A program made the position numbers and the translations under genes. Source: Loktanella sp. DSM 29012 (lineage in GTDB: Bacteria > Pseudomonadota > Alphaproteobacteria > Rhodobacterales > Rhodobacteraceae). Taken from it: a DNA stretch of 64,000 bases. The stretch covers positions 248,001-312,000 of the forward strand of contig NZ_FOEJ01000003.1 of assembly GCF_900110705.1 (NCBI RefSeq), read 5' to 3'. This document shows positions 35,962 to 44,407 of the stretch, in pieces; position 1 is the first letter of the stretch, and the number at the start of each line of letters is the position of its first letter. The notes beneath the pieces were generated by a model, which was not told the origin of the DNA, searched no databases, and worked only from the letters and a program-made list of their open reading frames with translations.

Positions 35962-37167
35962 ATGTCGCTGACGTTGCCCCTTTTGTTTATTGCTGCACTC
36001 AGCGTCGGAGGGTTTTTCATCGCCCGCAGTCGTGCACAAAGTGCCGCTGGCGGTGATATCCGCAAACTGGCGTCCCTGCCGCGCCAGCACGGGCTGAACA
36101 CAGCCCTGTCCACCGCCATTCCCGCCCTGTTCGCCATTCTGGCATGGCTGTTTGCCGCGCGCCTTCTCAGCTACCGCGAGACCGCGCCGATCTGGGTGCC
36201 GCTGGCCATCATCGTGATTGCGACACTGGGTTTCATCCTGTCGGTGATGCGTGTGTCGGTAACGTTCCGCGCCCGCACCGCTGCCGAAGGCTGGATCCGC
36301 AGCTTGCTGATCGGTGCCTCTGTCATCGCCATTCTGACCACGGTCGGAATCGTATTTTCGATGTTGTTCGAATCGATCAACTTTTTCAGCCAGTATCGCT
36401 GGCAGGACTTCTTTTTCTCGACCAACTGGTCGCCCAATTTCCGCGGCAACTCTGACCTCGGCATTCTGCCGCTGCTGTGGGGCACGCTGTATATCAGCGT
36501 CATCGCCCTGATCTTTGCGGTGCCGATCGGTTTGTTCGCCGCTGTCTACCTCAGCGAATACGCCAGCCGCCGGACGCGCAGCGTGTTCAAGCCGCTGATC
36601 GAAATCCTCGCTGGTATTCCGACCATCGTCTACGGTCTGTTTGCCCTGGTCACCGTGGGACCGTTCCTGCGCGACTACCTTGCCCAGCCGACCGGTTTCG
36701 GCGACAGCGCGTCGTCGGTGATGACCGCCGGGCTGGTCATGGGCATCATGTTGATCCCCTTTGTGTCGTCGCTGTCGGACGACATCATCAACGCCGTGCC
36801 GCAATCCCTGCGCGACGGAAGTCTGGGGTTGGGATCGACCCATTCGGAAACCATCCGGCAGGTTGTTCTGCCTGCCGCCTTGCCCGGCATCGTCGGTGCC
36901 ATCCTTCTGGCTGCATCCCGCGCCATCGGCGAGACAATGATCGTGGTGCTGGGGGCAGGGGCTGCGGCCCGTCTGGACCTGAACCCGTTCGAAGCGATGA
37001 CGACCGTGACGGTCAAGATCGTCAGCCAGTTGACCGGTGATACCGATTTCGCATCCCCTGAAACACTCGTGGCATTCGCATTGGGCCTGACCTTGTTTGT
37101 CATCACCCTCGCGCTGAATGTCCTCGCCCTCTACATCGTGCGCCGCTACCGGGAGCAATACGAATGA
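35962..37167 (+). CDS. pstC: Phosphate ABC transporter permease PstC
   Basis: The 401-residue permease has about eight hydrophobic segments, two of them in an N-terminal extension before the MetI-like core. The coupling loop reads SLRDGSLGLGSTHSETIRQVVLPAALPG. Landmarks such as FNFFSQYRWQDF-like INFFSQYRWQDFFFSTNWSPNF are typical of PstC. The stop overlaps pstA as ATGA. Confidence 0.93.
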   Translation: MSLTLPLLFIAALSVGGFFIARSRAQSAAGGDIRKLASLPRQHGLNTALSTAIPALFAILAWLFAARLLSYRETAPIWVPLAIIVIATLGFILSVMRVSVTFRARTAAEGWIRSLLIGASVIAILTTVGIVFSMLFESINFFSQYRWQDFFFSTNWSPNFRGNSDLGILPLLWGTLYISVIALIFAVPIGLFAAVYLSEYASRRTRSVFKPLIEILAGIPTIVYGLFALVTVGPFLRDYLAQPTGFGDSASSVMTAGLVMGIMLIPFVSSLSDDIINAVPQSLRDGSLGLGSTHSETIRQVVLPAALPGIVGAILLAASRAIGETMIVVLGAGAAARLDLNPFEAMTTVTVKIVSQLTGDTDFASPETLVAFALGLTLFVITLALNVLALYIVRRYREQYE

Positions 37168-38486
37168 CCTCGAAATCCCTGCTGACCGAAGACAAGCGGA
37201 CCAAGGCGCGCAACGCCGCTGAACGCCGGTTCAAATCATACGGTGTCGCGGCCATCGCCGTTGCCATGATGGCGCTTGCGATCCTGTTGACCAGCGTGAT
37301 CGTCAAGGGGATCGGCGCATTCAGCCAGACCTATGTGACCATCGACATCACCCTTCCTGCTGACAGGCTGGACAAGGAAGGTAACCGCGATCCTGCCGAA
37401 ATGGCCAAGACGACGACCATCGGCTATGCCTCTGTCCTGCGCGACGGTTTGATCGACACGCTGGCCGCTGCCGGGATCGAAACCGAGGTCAGCGCCAAGG
37501 ACATCGGCGACATGATTTCCAAGGAGGCATCGGCCACCGTCCGCAACCGCGTGCTGGCGAATCCGGACCTGATTGGTGAGACGGTTAATTTCAACCTGCT
37601 GGCCGACGGGCGGATCGACGGATTTTTCAAGGGCCGCGTGACGATGGAAACCGCATCGCGCGACCAGAACGTCAGCCCCGAACAACTGGTCCTGGCCGAA
37701 CAGATGGCCGAGGTGGGCATCATCGAGACCCGCATCAACTGGGCGTTCCTGTCGCTGCCTGATGCATCTGACCAAAGACCAGAGGCCGCAGGGCTGGGCG
37801 TGGCAATCCTCGGATCGCTCTACATGATGATCGTGGTGCTGGTGCTGGCGCTGCCCATTGCAGTCGCTGCGTCCATCTACCTCGAGGAATTTGCCCCGAA
37901 AAACCGCTGGACCGACATCATCGAGGTCAACATCGCCAACCTCGCGGCCGTTCCGTCCATCGTCTACGGGATCCTCGGCCTTGCGATTTTCATCAACTTC
38001 ATGGAATTCAACCAATCGTCGCCGCTGGTGGGGGGCCTGGTGCTGACCCTGATGACGTTGCCGACCATCATCATTTCGACCCGTGCCGCATTGAAATCCG
38101 TGCCGCCGTCGATCCGAGATGCGGCATTGGGTGTCGGCGCGTCAAAAATGCAATCGGTGTTTCACCACGTGTTGCCACTGGCCGCACCGGGCATCCTGAC
38201 GGGCACGATCATCGGTTTGGCGCAGGCGCTGGGTGAAACCGCACCGCTGCTGCTGATCGGTATGGTGGCCTTTGTGCGGGATTACCCGCAGGCCTTTTCC
38301 GACAGCGCCGGCCTGTTCGGAGACCCGTCAACCGCACTGCCCGTGCAAATCTACAACTGGACGCAGCGATCGGACCCGGCCTTTGTCGAACGGGCCCAGG
38401 GTGCGATCATCGTGCTTCTGGTGTTCCTGCTGATCATGAACGCCGCCGCCATCATCCTGCGCCGCAAATTCGAACGCCGTTGGTAA
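37164..38486 (+). CDS. pstA: Phosphate ABC transporter permease PstA
   Basis: A 440-residue permease with a large N-terminal domain (about residues 20-210, DUF3333 type) containing one membrane helix (VAAIAVAMMALAILLTSVIV) and a soluble, probably periplasmic part (DITLPADRLDKEGN). The MetI-like core follows, with the coupling loop SIRDAALGVGASKMQSVFHHVLPLAAPG. This extended form is common in alphaproteobacteria. Confidence 0.93.
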   Translation: MTSKSLLTEDKRTKARNAAERRFKSYGVAAIAVAMMALAILLTSVIVKGIGAFSQTYVTIDITLPADRLDKEGNRDPAEMAKTTTIGYASVLRDGLIDTLAAAGIETEVSAKDIGDMISKEASATVRNRVLANPDLIGETVNFNLLADGRIDGFFKGRVTMETASRDQNVSPEQLVLAEQMAEVGIIETRINWAFLSLPDASDQRPEAAGLGVAILGSLYMMIVVLVLALPIAVAASIYLEEFAPKNRWTDIIEVNIANLAAVPSIVYGILGLAIFINFMEFNQSSPLVGGLVLTLMTLPTIIISTRAALKSVPPSIRDAALGVGASKMQSVFHHVLPLAAPGILTGTIIGLAQALGETAPLLLIGMVAFVRDYPQAFSDSAGLFGDPSTALPVQIYNWTQRSDPAFVERAQGAIIVLLVFLLIMNAAAIILRRKFERRW

Positions 38487-38489
38487 GCC

Positions 38490-39269
38490 ATGAAAGACAC
38501 CTCAATGACCAAGAACATCAAAATCTCGGCGAACAATATCGACGTGTATTACGGCGACAAACACGCGATCAAGGACGTGTCCGTCCAGATCGAGGACAAG
38601 ACCGTCACGGCGTTCATCGGCCCATCAGGCTGCGGCAAATCCACGTTTCTGCGGTGCATCAACCGGATGAACGACACGATCGATATTGCGCGTGTCACCG
38701 GCCACATCGCCATCGACGGCGAGGATATCTATGATCCCCGCGTTGATCCGGTGCAGTTGCGCGCCAAGGTCGGCATGGTGTTCCAGAAACCGAACCCCTT
38801 TCCGAAATCCATCTACGACAACGTGGCCTATGGTCCGAAAATTCACGGTCTGTCACGCAATAAGGCAGAGCTAGACGAGATCGTGGAAAAATCCCTGCGC
38901 CGCGGGGCGCTGTGGGAAGAGGTCAAGGATCGTCTGCACGAACCGGGCACCGGCTTGTCGGGCGGTCAGCAGCAACGCCTGTGCATCGCACGCGCTGTTG
39001 CCACCGAACCAGAAGTGCTGCTGATGGACGAGCCATGCAGTGCTCTGGACCCCATCGCCACGGCCCAGGTCGAGGAACTGATCGACGAACTGCGCCAAAG
39101 CTTTTCAGTGGTGATCGTGACCCACTCGATGCAGCAGGCTGCACGGGTCAGTCAGAAAACCGCGTTTTTCCATCTCGGCAACATGGTTGAATACGACGAG
39201 ACGGACAAAATCTTTACCAACCCCGAAGACCCGCGCACCGAGAGCTATATCTCGGGCCGGATCGGATAA
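38490..39269 (+). CDS. pstB: Phosphate ABC transporter ATP-binding protein
   Basis: The 259-residue ATPase has Walker [11 protein letters not shown], signature [14 protein letters not shown], Walker [13 protein letters not shown] and H-loop VTHSMQQ, matching PstB throughout. The first ATG at 38490 lies three bases after the pstA stop; a second in-frame ATG at 38505 (MTKNIKIS) is also possible. It drives phosphate uptake and relays transporter state to PhoR. Confidence 0.95.
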   Translation: MKDTSMTKNIKISANNIDVYYGDKHAIKDVSVQIEDKTVTAFIGPSGCGKSTFLRCINRMNDTIDIARVTGHIAIDGEDIYDPRVDPVQLRAKVGMVFQKPNPFPKSIYDNVAYGPKIHGLSRNKAELDEIVEKSLRRGALWEEVKDRLHEPGTGLSGGQQQRLCIARAVATEPEVLLMDEPCSALDPIATAQVEELIDELRQSFSVVIVTHSMQQAARVSQKTAFFHLGNMVEYDETDKIFTNPEDPRTESYISGRIG

Positions 39270-39281
39270 GGAGCGGCGACC

Positions 39282-39995
39282 ATGAGCGATCAACAACACA
39301 TTTCATCCGCCTACGACCGCGACCTCGAAGAGATCACGACACTGATCATGAAAATGGGTGGTATGGTCGAGGCAGCAATCTTGCAAACCGCCGAAGCGAT
39401 GGCGACCCGTGACCTGGAACTGGCCGAAAAGGTCCGCAATGGTGACAAGGCCATCGACGCGCTGGAAATCGAGATCAACGATTCCGCGGCACGCACCATC
39501 GCCCTGCGTGCACCGGTGTCCAAGGATTTGCGGTCCATCCTGACGGTGCTGCGACTGGCGGCCTCGCTCGAACGGATCGGCGATTATGCAAAGAACATCG
39601 CCAAACGCACGTCGGTCCTGATCGACATGCCGGTCATCAGCGGATCGGAGGTTGCGCTGAAACGCATGGCCCGCGAGGTGCAGGGTATGCTGAACGATAC
39701 GTTGGATGCCTATATCCGCGGCGATGCCGAACTGGCCGAGGACGTGCGCCAGCACGACCAGGATGTCGACCAGATGTACAACGCGCTGTTCCGCGAATTC
39801 CTGACCTTCATGATGGAAGACCCGCGCAACATCACCGCCTGCATGCATCTGCATTTCATGGCCAAGAACATCGAACGCATGGGCGATCTGACGACCAATA
39901 TGGCAGAACAGGTGATCTATCTGGTCACCGGTGACATGCCAGACGAGGCGCGGCCTAAATCGGACCGCACGGCCTATACAACAGAACCGGAATGA
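39282..39995 (+). CDS. phoU: Phosphate signalling protein PhoU
   Basis: The 237-residue protein shows the two three-helix PhoU repeats, with metal-binding E/D-rich segments (DKAIDALEIEINDSAAR and DQDVDQMYNALFREF). It couples the Pst transporter to PhoR, lowering PhoB phosphorylation when phosphate is plentiful. It is placed between pstB and phoB. Confidence 0.94.
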   Translation: MSDQQHISSAYDRDLEEITTLIMKMGGMVEAAILQTAEAMATRDLELAEKVRNGDKAIDALEIEINDSAARTIALRAPVSKDLRSILTVLRLAASLERIGDYAKNIAKRTSVLIDMPVISGSEVALKRMAREVQGMLNDTLDAYIRGDAELAEDVRQHDQDVDQMYNALFREFLTFMMEDPRNITACMHLHFMAKNIERMGDLTTNMAEQVIYLVTGDMPDEARPKSDRTAYTTEPE

Positions 39996-39998
39996 TCC

Positions 39999-40685
39999 AT
40001 GTCCACCCAGCCGCATGTCCTAGTCGTCGAAGATGAACACGCGATCCGCGAGGTTCTGACCTATAACCTCGAGGCAGAGGGCTTTCGTGTTTCGGGGGCC
40101 GCCGATGGTGAAGAGGCGATGATGGTCGTCGCAGAGGACCCGCCGGACGTCATGGTGCTGGACTGGATGCTGCCGCGTGTGACCGGGATCGAGGTCTGTC
40201 GCCGGATCAAGATGGACCCCGCGACCAGGTCTGTAGGGATCATCATGCTGTCGGCCCGCACCGAGGAGGTGGACCGCGTGCGCGGTCTGGAAACCGGGGC
40301 GGATGATTATGTCACGAAACCCTATTCCATGTCGGAAATGATGGCGCGGGTCCGGTCGCAATTGCGTCGCGTGCGGCCCACCTCCGTGGGTCAGGTTCTG
40401 GTGTATGAGGATATTCTGCTGGACGCGGAAACGCATCGGGCCACCCGCGACGGCAATGCGCTGAAACTCGGGCCAACCGAATTCAGGCTCTTGTCCACGC
40501 TGATGGAAAAGCCCGGTCGTGTCTGGTCACGCGATCAGCTGCTGGACCGGGTCTGGGGCCGCGACATCTATGTCGATACCCGCACGGTGGACGTGCACGT
40601 GGGTCGTTTGCGCAAGGTGCTGACCGCCGAAGGCGGGACTGACCCAGTGCGTACGGTCCGTGGGGCGGGATACGCACTGGGGTAG
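39999..40685 (+). CDS. phoB: Phosphate regulon response regulator PhoB
   Basis: The 228-residue regulator has a receiver domain with phosphorylated Asp55 (VMVLDWMLPR) and switch Lys in YVTKPYS, then an OmpR-type winged helix (LGPTEFRLLSTLMEKPGRVWSRDQLLDRVWG, DVHVGRLRKVL). It binds the Pho box upstream of pstS. Its stop converges with the gnd stop only six bases away. Confidence 0.94.
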   Translation: MSTQPHVLVVEDEHAIREVLTYNLEAEGFRVSGAADGEEAMMVVAEDPPDVMVLDWMLPRVTGIEVCRRIKMDPATRSVGIIMLSARTEEVDRVRGLETGADDYVTKPYSMSEMMARVRSQLRRVRPTSVGQVLVYEDILLDAETHRATRDGNALKLGPTEFRLLSTLMEKPGRVWSRDQLLDRVWGRDIYVDTRTVDVHVGRLRKVLTAEGGTDPVRTVRGAGYALG

Positions 40686-40691
40686 GGAGGT

Positions 40692-42089
40692 TCAATCCGC
40701 CCAGGGTCCGTGGAAATCGGTCCCGTCGCGATCCAGCCGCATGAAACCATGGCGCCCGAAATAATCGCGCTGGCCCTGGATCATGTCAGCCGTACCACGC
40801 GCCGTACGCATCGCATCGAAATACGCAAGGCCCGATGACAGCGCAGGCATCGGCAAGCCATGCAGCGCCGCTTGTGCCACGACCTGTCGCAGCGCCATGT
40901 GATTTTCCCGAAGATCACCGGCGAACCGTTTGGAAAACATCAGGTTTTCATCTGGGTTTTCCGCCAGCGCCGTGGCCATGTCGTCCAGCATCACGGACCG
41001 GATGATACAGCCCGCACGCCAGACCCTCGCGATGTCCGGTAGCGGCAGCGCCCAACTAAAATCGTCAGAGGCACGCGCAATCATGTCGAAACCCTGCGCA
41101 TAGCACAGGATCTTGCCCGCGATCAGCGCCTGCTCCAACTGGTCGATATCCAGCGCATCGTTCAGGCTGACGGGTGCTGCACCAAAAATGTCCTGACCCT
41201 GCGCGCGCAGCGCGGTCCGGGCCGAGATATTGCGTGCGGCAACAGCTGCTTCGATGGCCGGGACGGGGGCTGCGAGGTGCTGCGCCTCGATGGCGGTCCA
41301 GCGTCCGGTTCCTTTTTGCCCCGCCGCATCGCGGATCACGCTGAGCAGCGGTGCACCCGTCAGATTGTCATTTGCACCTGCGACCTTGTGCGAAATCTCG
41401 ATCAGATAGGACGCCAGCGGGCCATTGTTCCAGGCCTCGAAAACATCGGAAATCTGGGCGTAATCCAACCCCATGCCATCGCGCATCACGCCGTAAACCT
41501 CTGCAATCATTTGCATATCGGCGTATTCGATACCGTTGTGAACGGCCTTGACGAAGTGACCTGCGCCGTCCTGACCCATCCATGTCGCACAGGCTGTGCC
41601 GTCGTGTTGTGCCGCGATTGCCGTCAGGATGTGCGCCACACGATCCCATGCCGCGCGCGGACCGCCACCCATGATGGACGGGCCATGGCGCGCACCATCT
41701 TCGCCACCTGACACGCCAATGCCCAGAAACGGCTTGCCATCAGCCTCGGCCGCGCGGCGGTTGGTGTCGTGAAAATTCGCGTTGCCGGCGTCGATGATCA
41801 GATCATCGTCATTCAGCAAGGGACGCAGCGCCGCGATCTGCTGGTCAACCGGATCGCCAGCGGGCACCATCAGAATGATCGTGCGCGGTGTTGCGATGGC
41901 AGCAACAAAATCCTTCAGATTTTCCGTCGGGGTGATCCGCTGTGCCAGATCACCGGCATCCTTGGCGAAATCACGCGTGACCTGCGTCGTGCGATTGAAC
42001 ACCGCGATATCGAAACCATTGTCAGCGATGTTCAACGCAAGGGCTGCACCCATGGTGCCCAGACCCAACAGGCCGATTTCTGACTTGCT
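40692..42089 (-). CDS. gnd: 6-phosphogluconate dehydrogenase, decarboxylating
   Basis: The 465-residue enzyme of the oxidative pentose phosphate pathway has the NADP-binding fingerprint GLLGLGTMGAALALN, the signature IDAGNANFHDTNRR, catalytic region GVSGGEDGARHGPSIM and KAVHNGIEYADMQ. The start at 42089 is preferred because GGAGG stands five bases upstream. It is convergent with phoB and divergent from ktrA. Confidence 0.94.
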   Translation of the reverse strand, partial: SKSEIGLLGLGTMGAALALNIADNGFDIAVFNRTTQVTRDFAKDAGDLAQRITPTENLKDFVAAIATPRTIILMVPAGDPVDQQIAALRPLLNDDDLIIDAGNANFHDTNRRAAEADGKPFLGIGVSGGEDGARHGPSIMGGGPRAAWDRVAHILTAIAAQHDGTACATWMGQDGAGHFVKAVHNGIEYADMQMIAEVYGVMRDGMGLDYAQISDVFEAWNNGPLASYLIEISHKVAGANDNLTGAPLLSVIRDAAGQKGTGRWTAIEAQHLAAPVPAIEAAVAARNISARTALRAQGQDIFGAAPVSLNDALDIDQLEQALIAGKILCYAQGFDMIARASDDFSWALPLPDIARVWRAGCIIRSVMLDDMATALAENPDENLMFSKRFAGDLRENHMALRQVVAQAALHGLPMPALSSGLAYFDAMRTARGTADMIQGQRDYFGRHGFMRLDRDGTDFHGPWAD

Positions 42090-42311
42090 CATGCCAGCCT
42101 CCATTTTTCAATTGGGGTCTGTATAGTCACGGACACGGCAAAGGCCAGTCGGCTGCAAGCACATGATCGTTTGCTTGTAATTGGTATTATGTAATTAAAG
42201 GAGTGGATCAAATCCTGGCCCGTCGCTTTATTCCACCAGCCAATGCATCGTCACCGCTTCTCATCCGTGCAAAGCGCACTAATGTCATTCCGGTAGTTGC
42301 AGGAAATGGTT

Positions 42312-42974
42312 ATGGCACGCGGACGTCGCACATTCGGAATCGTTGGACTTGGTATCTTTGGACGGGCTGTCGCGAACGAGCTGACACGCTTTGGCAACCA
42401 CGTCATCGGAATTGACACCAACCCGCAAGCCGTGAGCGACATGGTCGACACCTTGACGCAAACCATGATCGTCGATGCCCGCGACGAAGCGGCATTGCGC
42501 GAGGCCGGCATGGGAGATTGTGATTTCGTTCTGGTCGCGATGGGCAGCGATCTGGAAGCGTCGATCCTCGCCGTGATGAATCTCAAGCTCATTGGTGTGC
42601 GGACCGTCTGGGCCAAGGCCCGTACCAAAACCCATCACCGCATCCTGTCAAAGCTTGGTGTGGACCGGGTCATCCATCCTGAACACGAGGTCGGACAGCA
42701 CATCGCACAGGTCATGCACAACCCGTTGGTGCGCGACTACGTCAGCCTCGGCAACGGTTATCACGTGGTGAATTTTCGCATCCCAGAGAGCCTCGAGGAT
42801 CGCAAGCTCGAAGACCTGAGCCATGCCAAGGAACACAATCTGCGGTGTATCGGTGTCATGCGTGGCACCGAATATCTGGGCCACGACGGCAGCAGCTTTA
42901 CCCTGCAACCCGATGATTTACTGTTGCTTTTGGGCACCAGGAACGATTTGCGCGAGTTCGCCGAGGATCTGTAA
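42312..42974 (+). CDS. ktrA: KtrA-type potassium channel regulatory subunit
   Basis: The 220-residue cytoplasmic ring protein has an RCK N-terminal domain with nucleotide-binding GIVGLGIFGRAVANELTRFGNHVIGID and a TrkA-C domain ending PDDLLLLLGTRNDL. It gates the KtrB/TrkH-type pore encoded next. The start at 42312 sits six bases after GGAA. The stop and next start share one base (TAATG). Confidence 0.9.
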   Translation: MARGRRTFGIVGLGIFGRAVANELTRFGNHVIGIDTNPQAVSDMVDTLTQTMIVDARDEAALREAGMGDCDFVLVAMGSDLEASILAVMNLKLIGVRTVWAKARTKTHHRILSKLGVDRVIHPEHEVGQHIAQVMHNPLVRDYVSLGNGYHVVNFRIPESLEDRKLEDLSHAKEHNLRCIGVMRGTEYLGHDGSSFTLQPDDLLLLLGTRNDLREFAEDL

Positions 42975-44335
42975 TGCCATCATCGCCACTTCAGCGCCGT
43001 GGACGGTTCGGCATGCGCAGTTTCCGTATGCCGCCACCGGCGACCCTGTGCCTGATCTATCTGTCGTCAATCATCGTTGGTGCGGGTCTGCTGTCCCTGC
43101 CCTTTGCCACCGCGCCAGACGTGGACATCGGCCTGATGACGGCGGTGTTCATTTCGACCTCGGCAGTTACGGTGACAGGCCTTTCGACAGTCGACGTCGG
43201 CGCAACCTTCAGCTTGTTCGGCGAAGTCGTGATTGCCGCCCTGATCCAGCTTGGCGGTCTGGGGCTGATGACCTTTGCCGTTATGGTCCTGTCCGCGCTT
43301 GGCATCCCGGTCGGTATGCCGCAACGCCTGATCCTGCGCGAGGATCTGGGCCAGACCACGTTGAACAATCTGACGGTGTTGGTGCGGATCATTCTGGTTG
43401 TCGCACTGACCTGCGAACTTGTGGCGACATGTATCCTCAGCTTTGTCTTCATACCGGAATTCGGCGTGGCCCACGGAATGTGGCTGGCGCTGTTCCATGC
43501 TATTTCAGCATTCAACAACGCGGGTTTTTCACTGCTGCCGACCGGGCTTGTTCCTTATGTCGCCGATCCGATCGTGAATATCGTCATTCCGGTGCTGTTC
43601 ATTCTGGGTGGTCTGGGATTCGTCGTGGTAGGCGACATTTATCAAAAACGGTCATGGCAACGCCTGACACTGCACTCGAAATTGATGCTATCAGGATCGG
43701 CCTGCCTGATCGGGTTCGGTTTTGTCACTTTTGCGCTGCTGGAATGGACCAATCCGGGGACATTGGGCGCCCTGCCCTCGTCCGGTCAGCGGCTGTGGGC
43801 ATCGTGGTTCCAGGCCGTCACGCCGCGCACGGCTGGTTTCAACACGCTGGACACGGGTGCCATGCATGACAGCACCACGATGTTGACCATGCTGCTGATG
43901 TTCGTCGGCGGTGGCAGCACCTCGACCGCGGGCGGGATCAAGGTCACGACGCTGATCGTGCTGATCGTTGCGACAATTGCCTTCTTCCGCAGAACCTCCG
44001 GCCTGAACATCTTTGGCCGATCGCTCAAGATGGAAGAGGTGATGAAGGTTCTCGCCCTGACCACGGTCAGCATCATCCTTGTGTTTGTCGGCCTGTTTTT
44101 CGTGTCAATTTCGCATGACGGTGAATTTCTGGACCTCGCCTTCGAGGTCGTTTCGGCCTTTGGCACGGTCGGCTTGTCGCGCGGTGCGACGGCTGAATTG
44201 GACGGCATCGGCCTATCGTTCATCATGCTGATGATGTTTGCAGGCCGGGTCGGACCGCTGGCGCTTGGGTTTTTCCTCGCGACCCGCAGCGCACCACGGG
44301 TCAAATTCGCCCCTGGCCAGATCTATCTGGGCTAA
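42974..44335 (+). CDS. ktrB: KtrB/TrkH-type potassium transporter
   Basis: The 453-residue membrane protein has about ten hydrophobic segments organised as four M1-P-M2 units. The selectivity-filter glycines appear in SAVTVTGLSTVD, SAFNNAGFSLL, TPRTAGFNTLD and SAFGTVGLSRG. It takes up potassium with KtrA and probably sodium coupling. A terminator follows. Confidence 0.92.
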   Translation: MPSSPLQRRGRFGMRSFRMPPPATLCLIYLSSIIVGAGLLSLPFATAPDVDIGLMTAVFISTSAVTVTGLSTVDVGATFSLFGEVVIAALIQLGGLGLMTFAVMVLSALGIPVGMPQRLILREDLGQTTLNNLTVLVRIILVVALTCELVATCILSFVFIPEFGVAHGMWLALFHAISAFNNAGFSLLPTGLVPYVADPIVNIVIPVLFILGGLGFVVVGDIYQKRSWQRLTLHSKLMLSGSACLIGFGFVTFALLEWTNPGTLGALPSSGQRLWASWFQAVTPRTAGFNTLDTGAMHDSTTMLTMLLMFVGGGSTSTAGGIKVTTLIVLIVATIAFFRRTSGLNIFGRSLKMEEVMKVLALTTVSIILVFVGLFFVSISHDGEFLDLAFEVVSAFGTVGLSRGATAELDGIGLSFIMLMMFAGRVGPLALGFFLATRSAPRVKFAPGQIYLG

Positions 44336-44354
44336 CCCCCTGCCCCGACAACGA

Positions 44355-44388
44355 AAATGGCCCCGCACGTCTGTGCGAGGCCAATTTC
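44355..44388. terminator. Terminator between ktrB and the repeat-protein gene
   Basis: A stem TGGCC-C-CGCAC / GTGCG-A-GGCCA with one mismatch and a four-base loop is followed by ATTTCTT on the plus strand and by TTTTCG on the minus strand, so it can act for both convergent genes. Confidence 0.7.
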
Positions 44389-44407
44389 TTCGGTTGAGGA
44401 TCGCCGA

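Noticed and set aside
42203-42415. A 70-codon frame before ktrA
   Set aside because: The purine stretch touches the GTG directly with no spacing, and the frame overlaps the start of ktrA in another frame.
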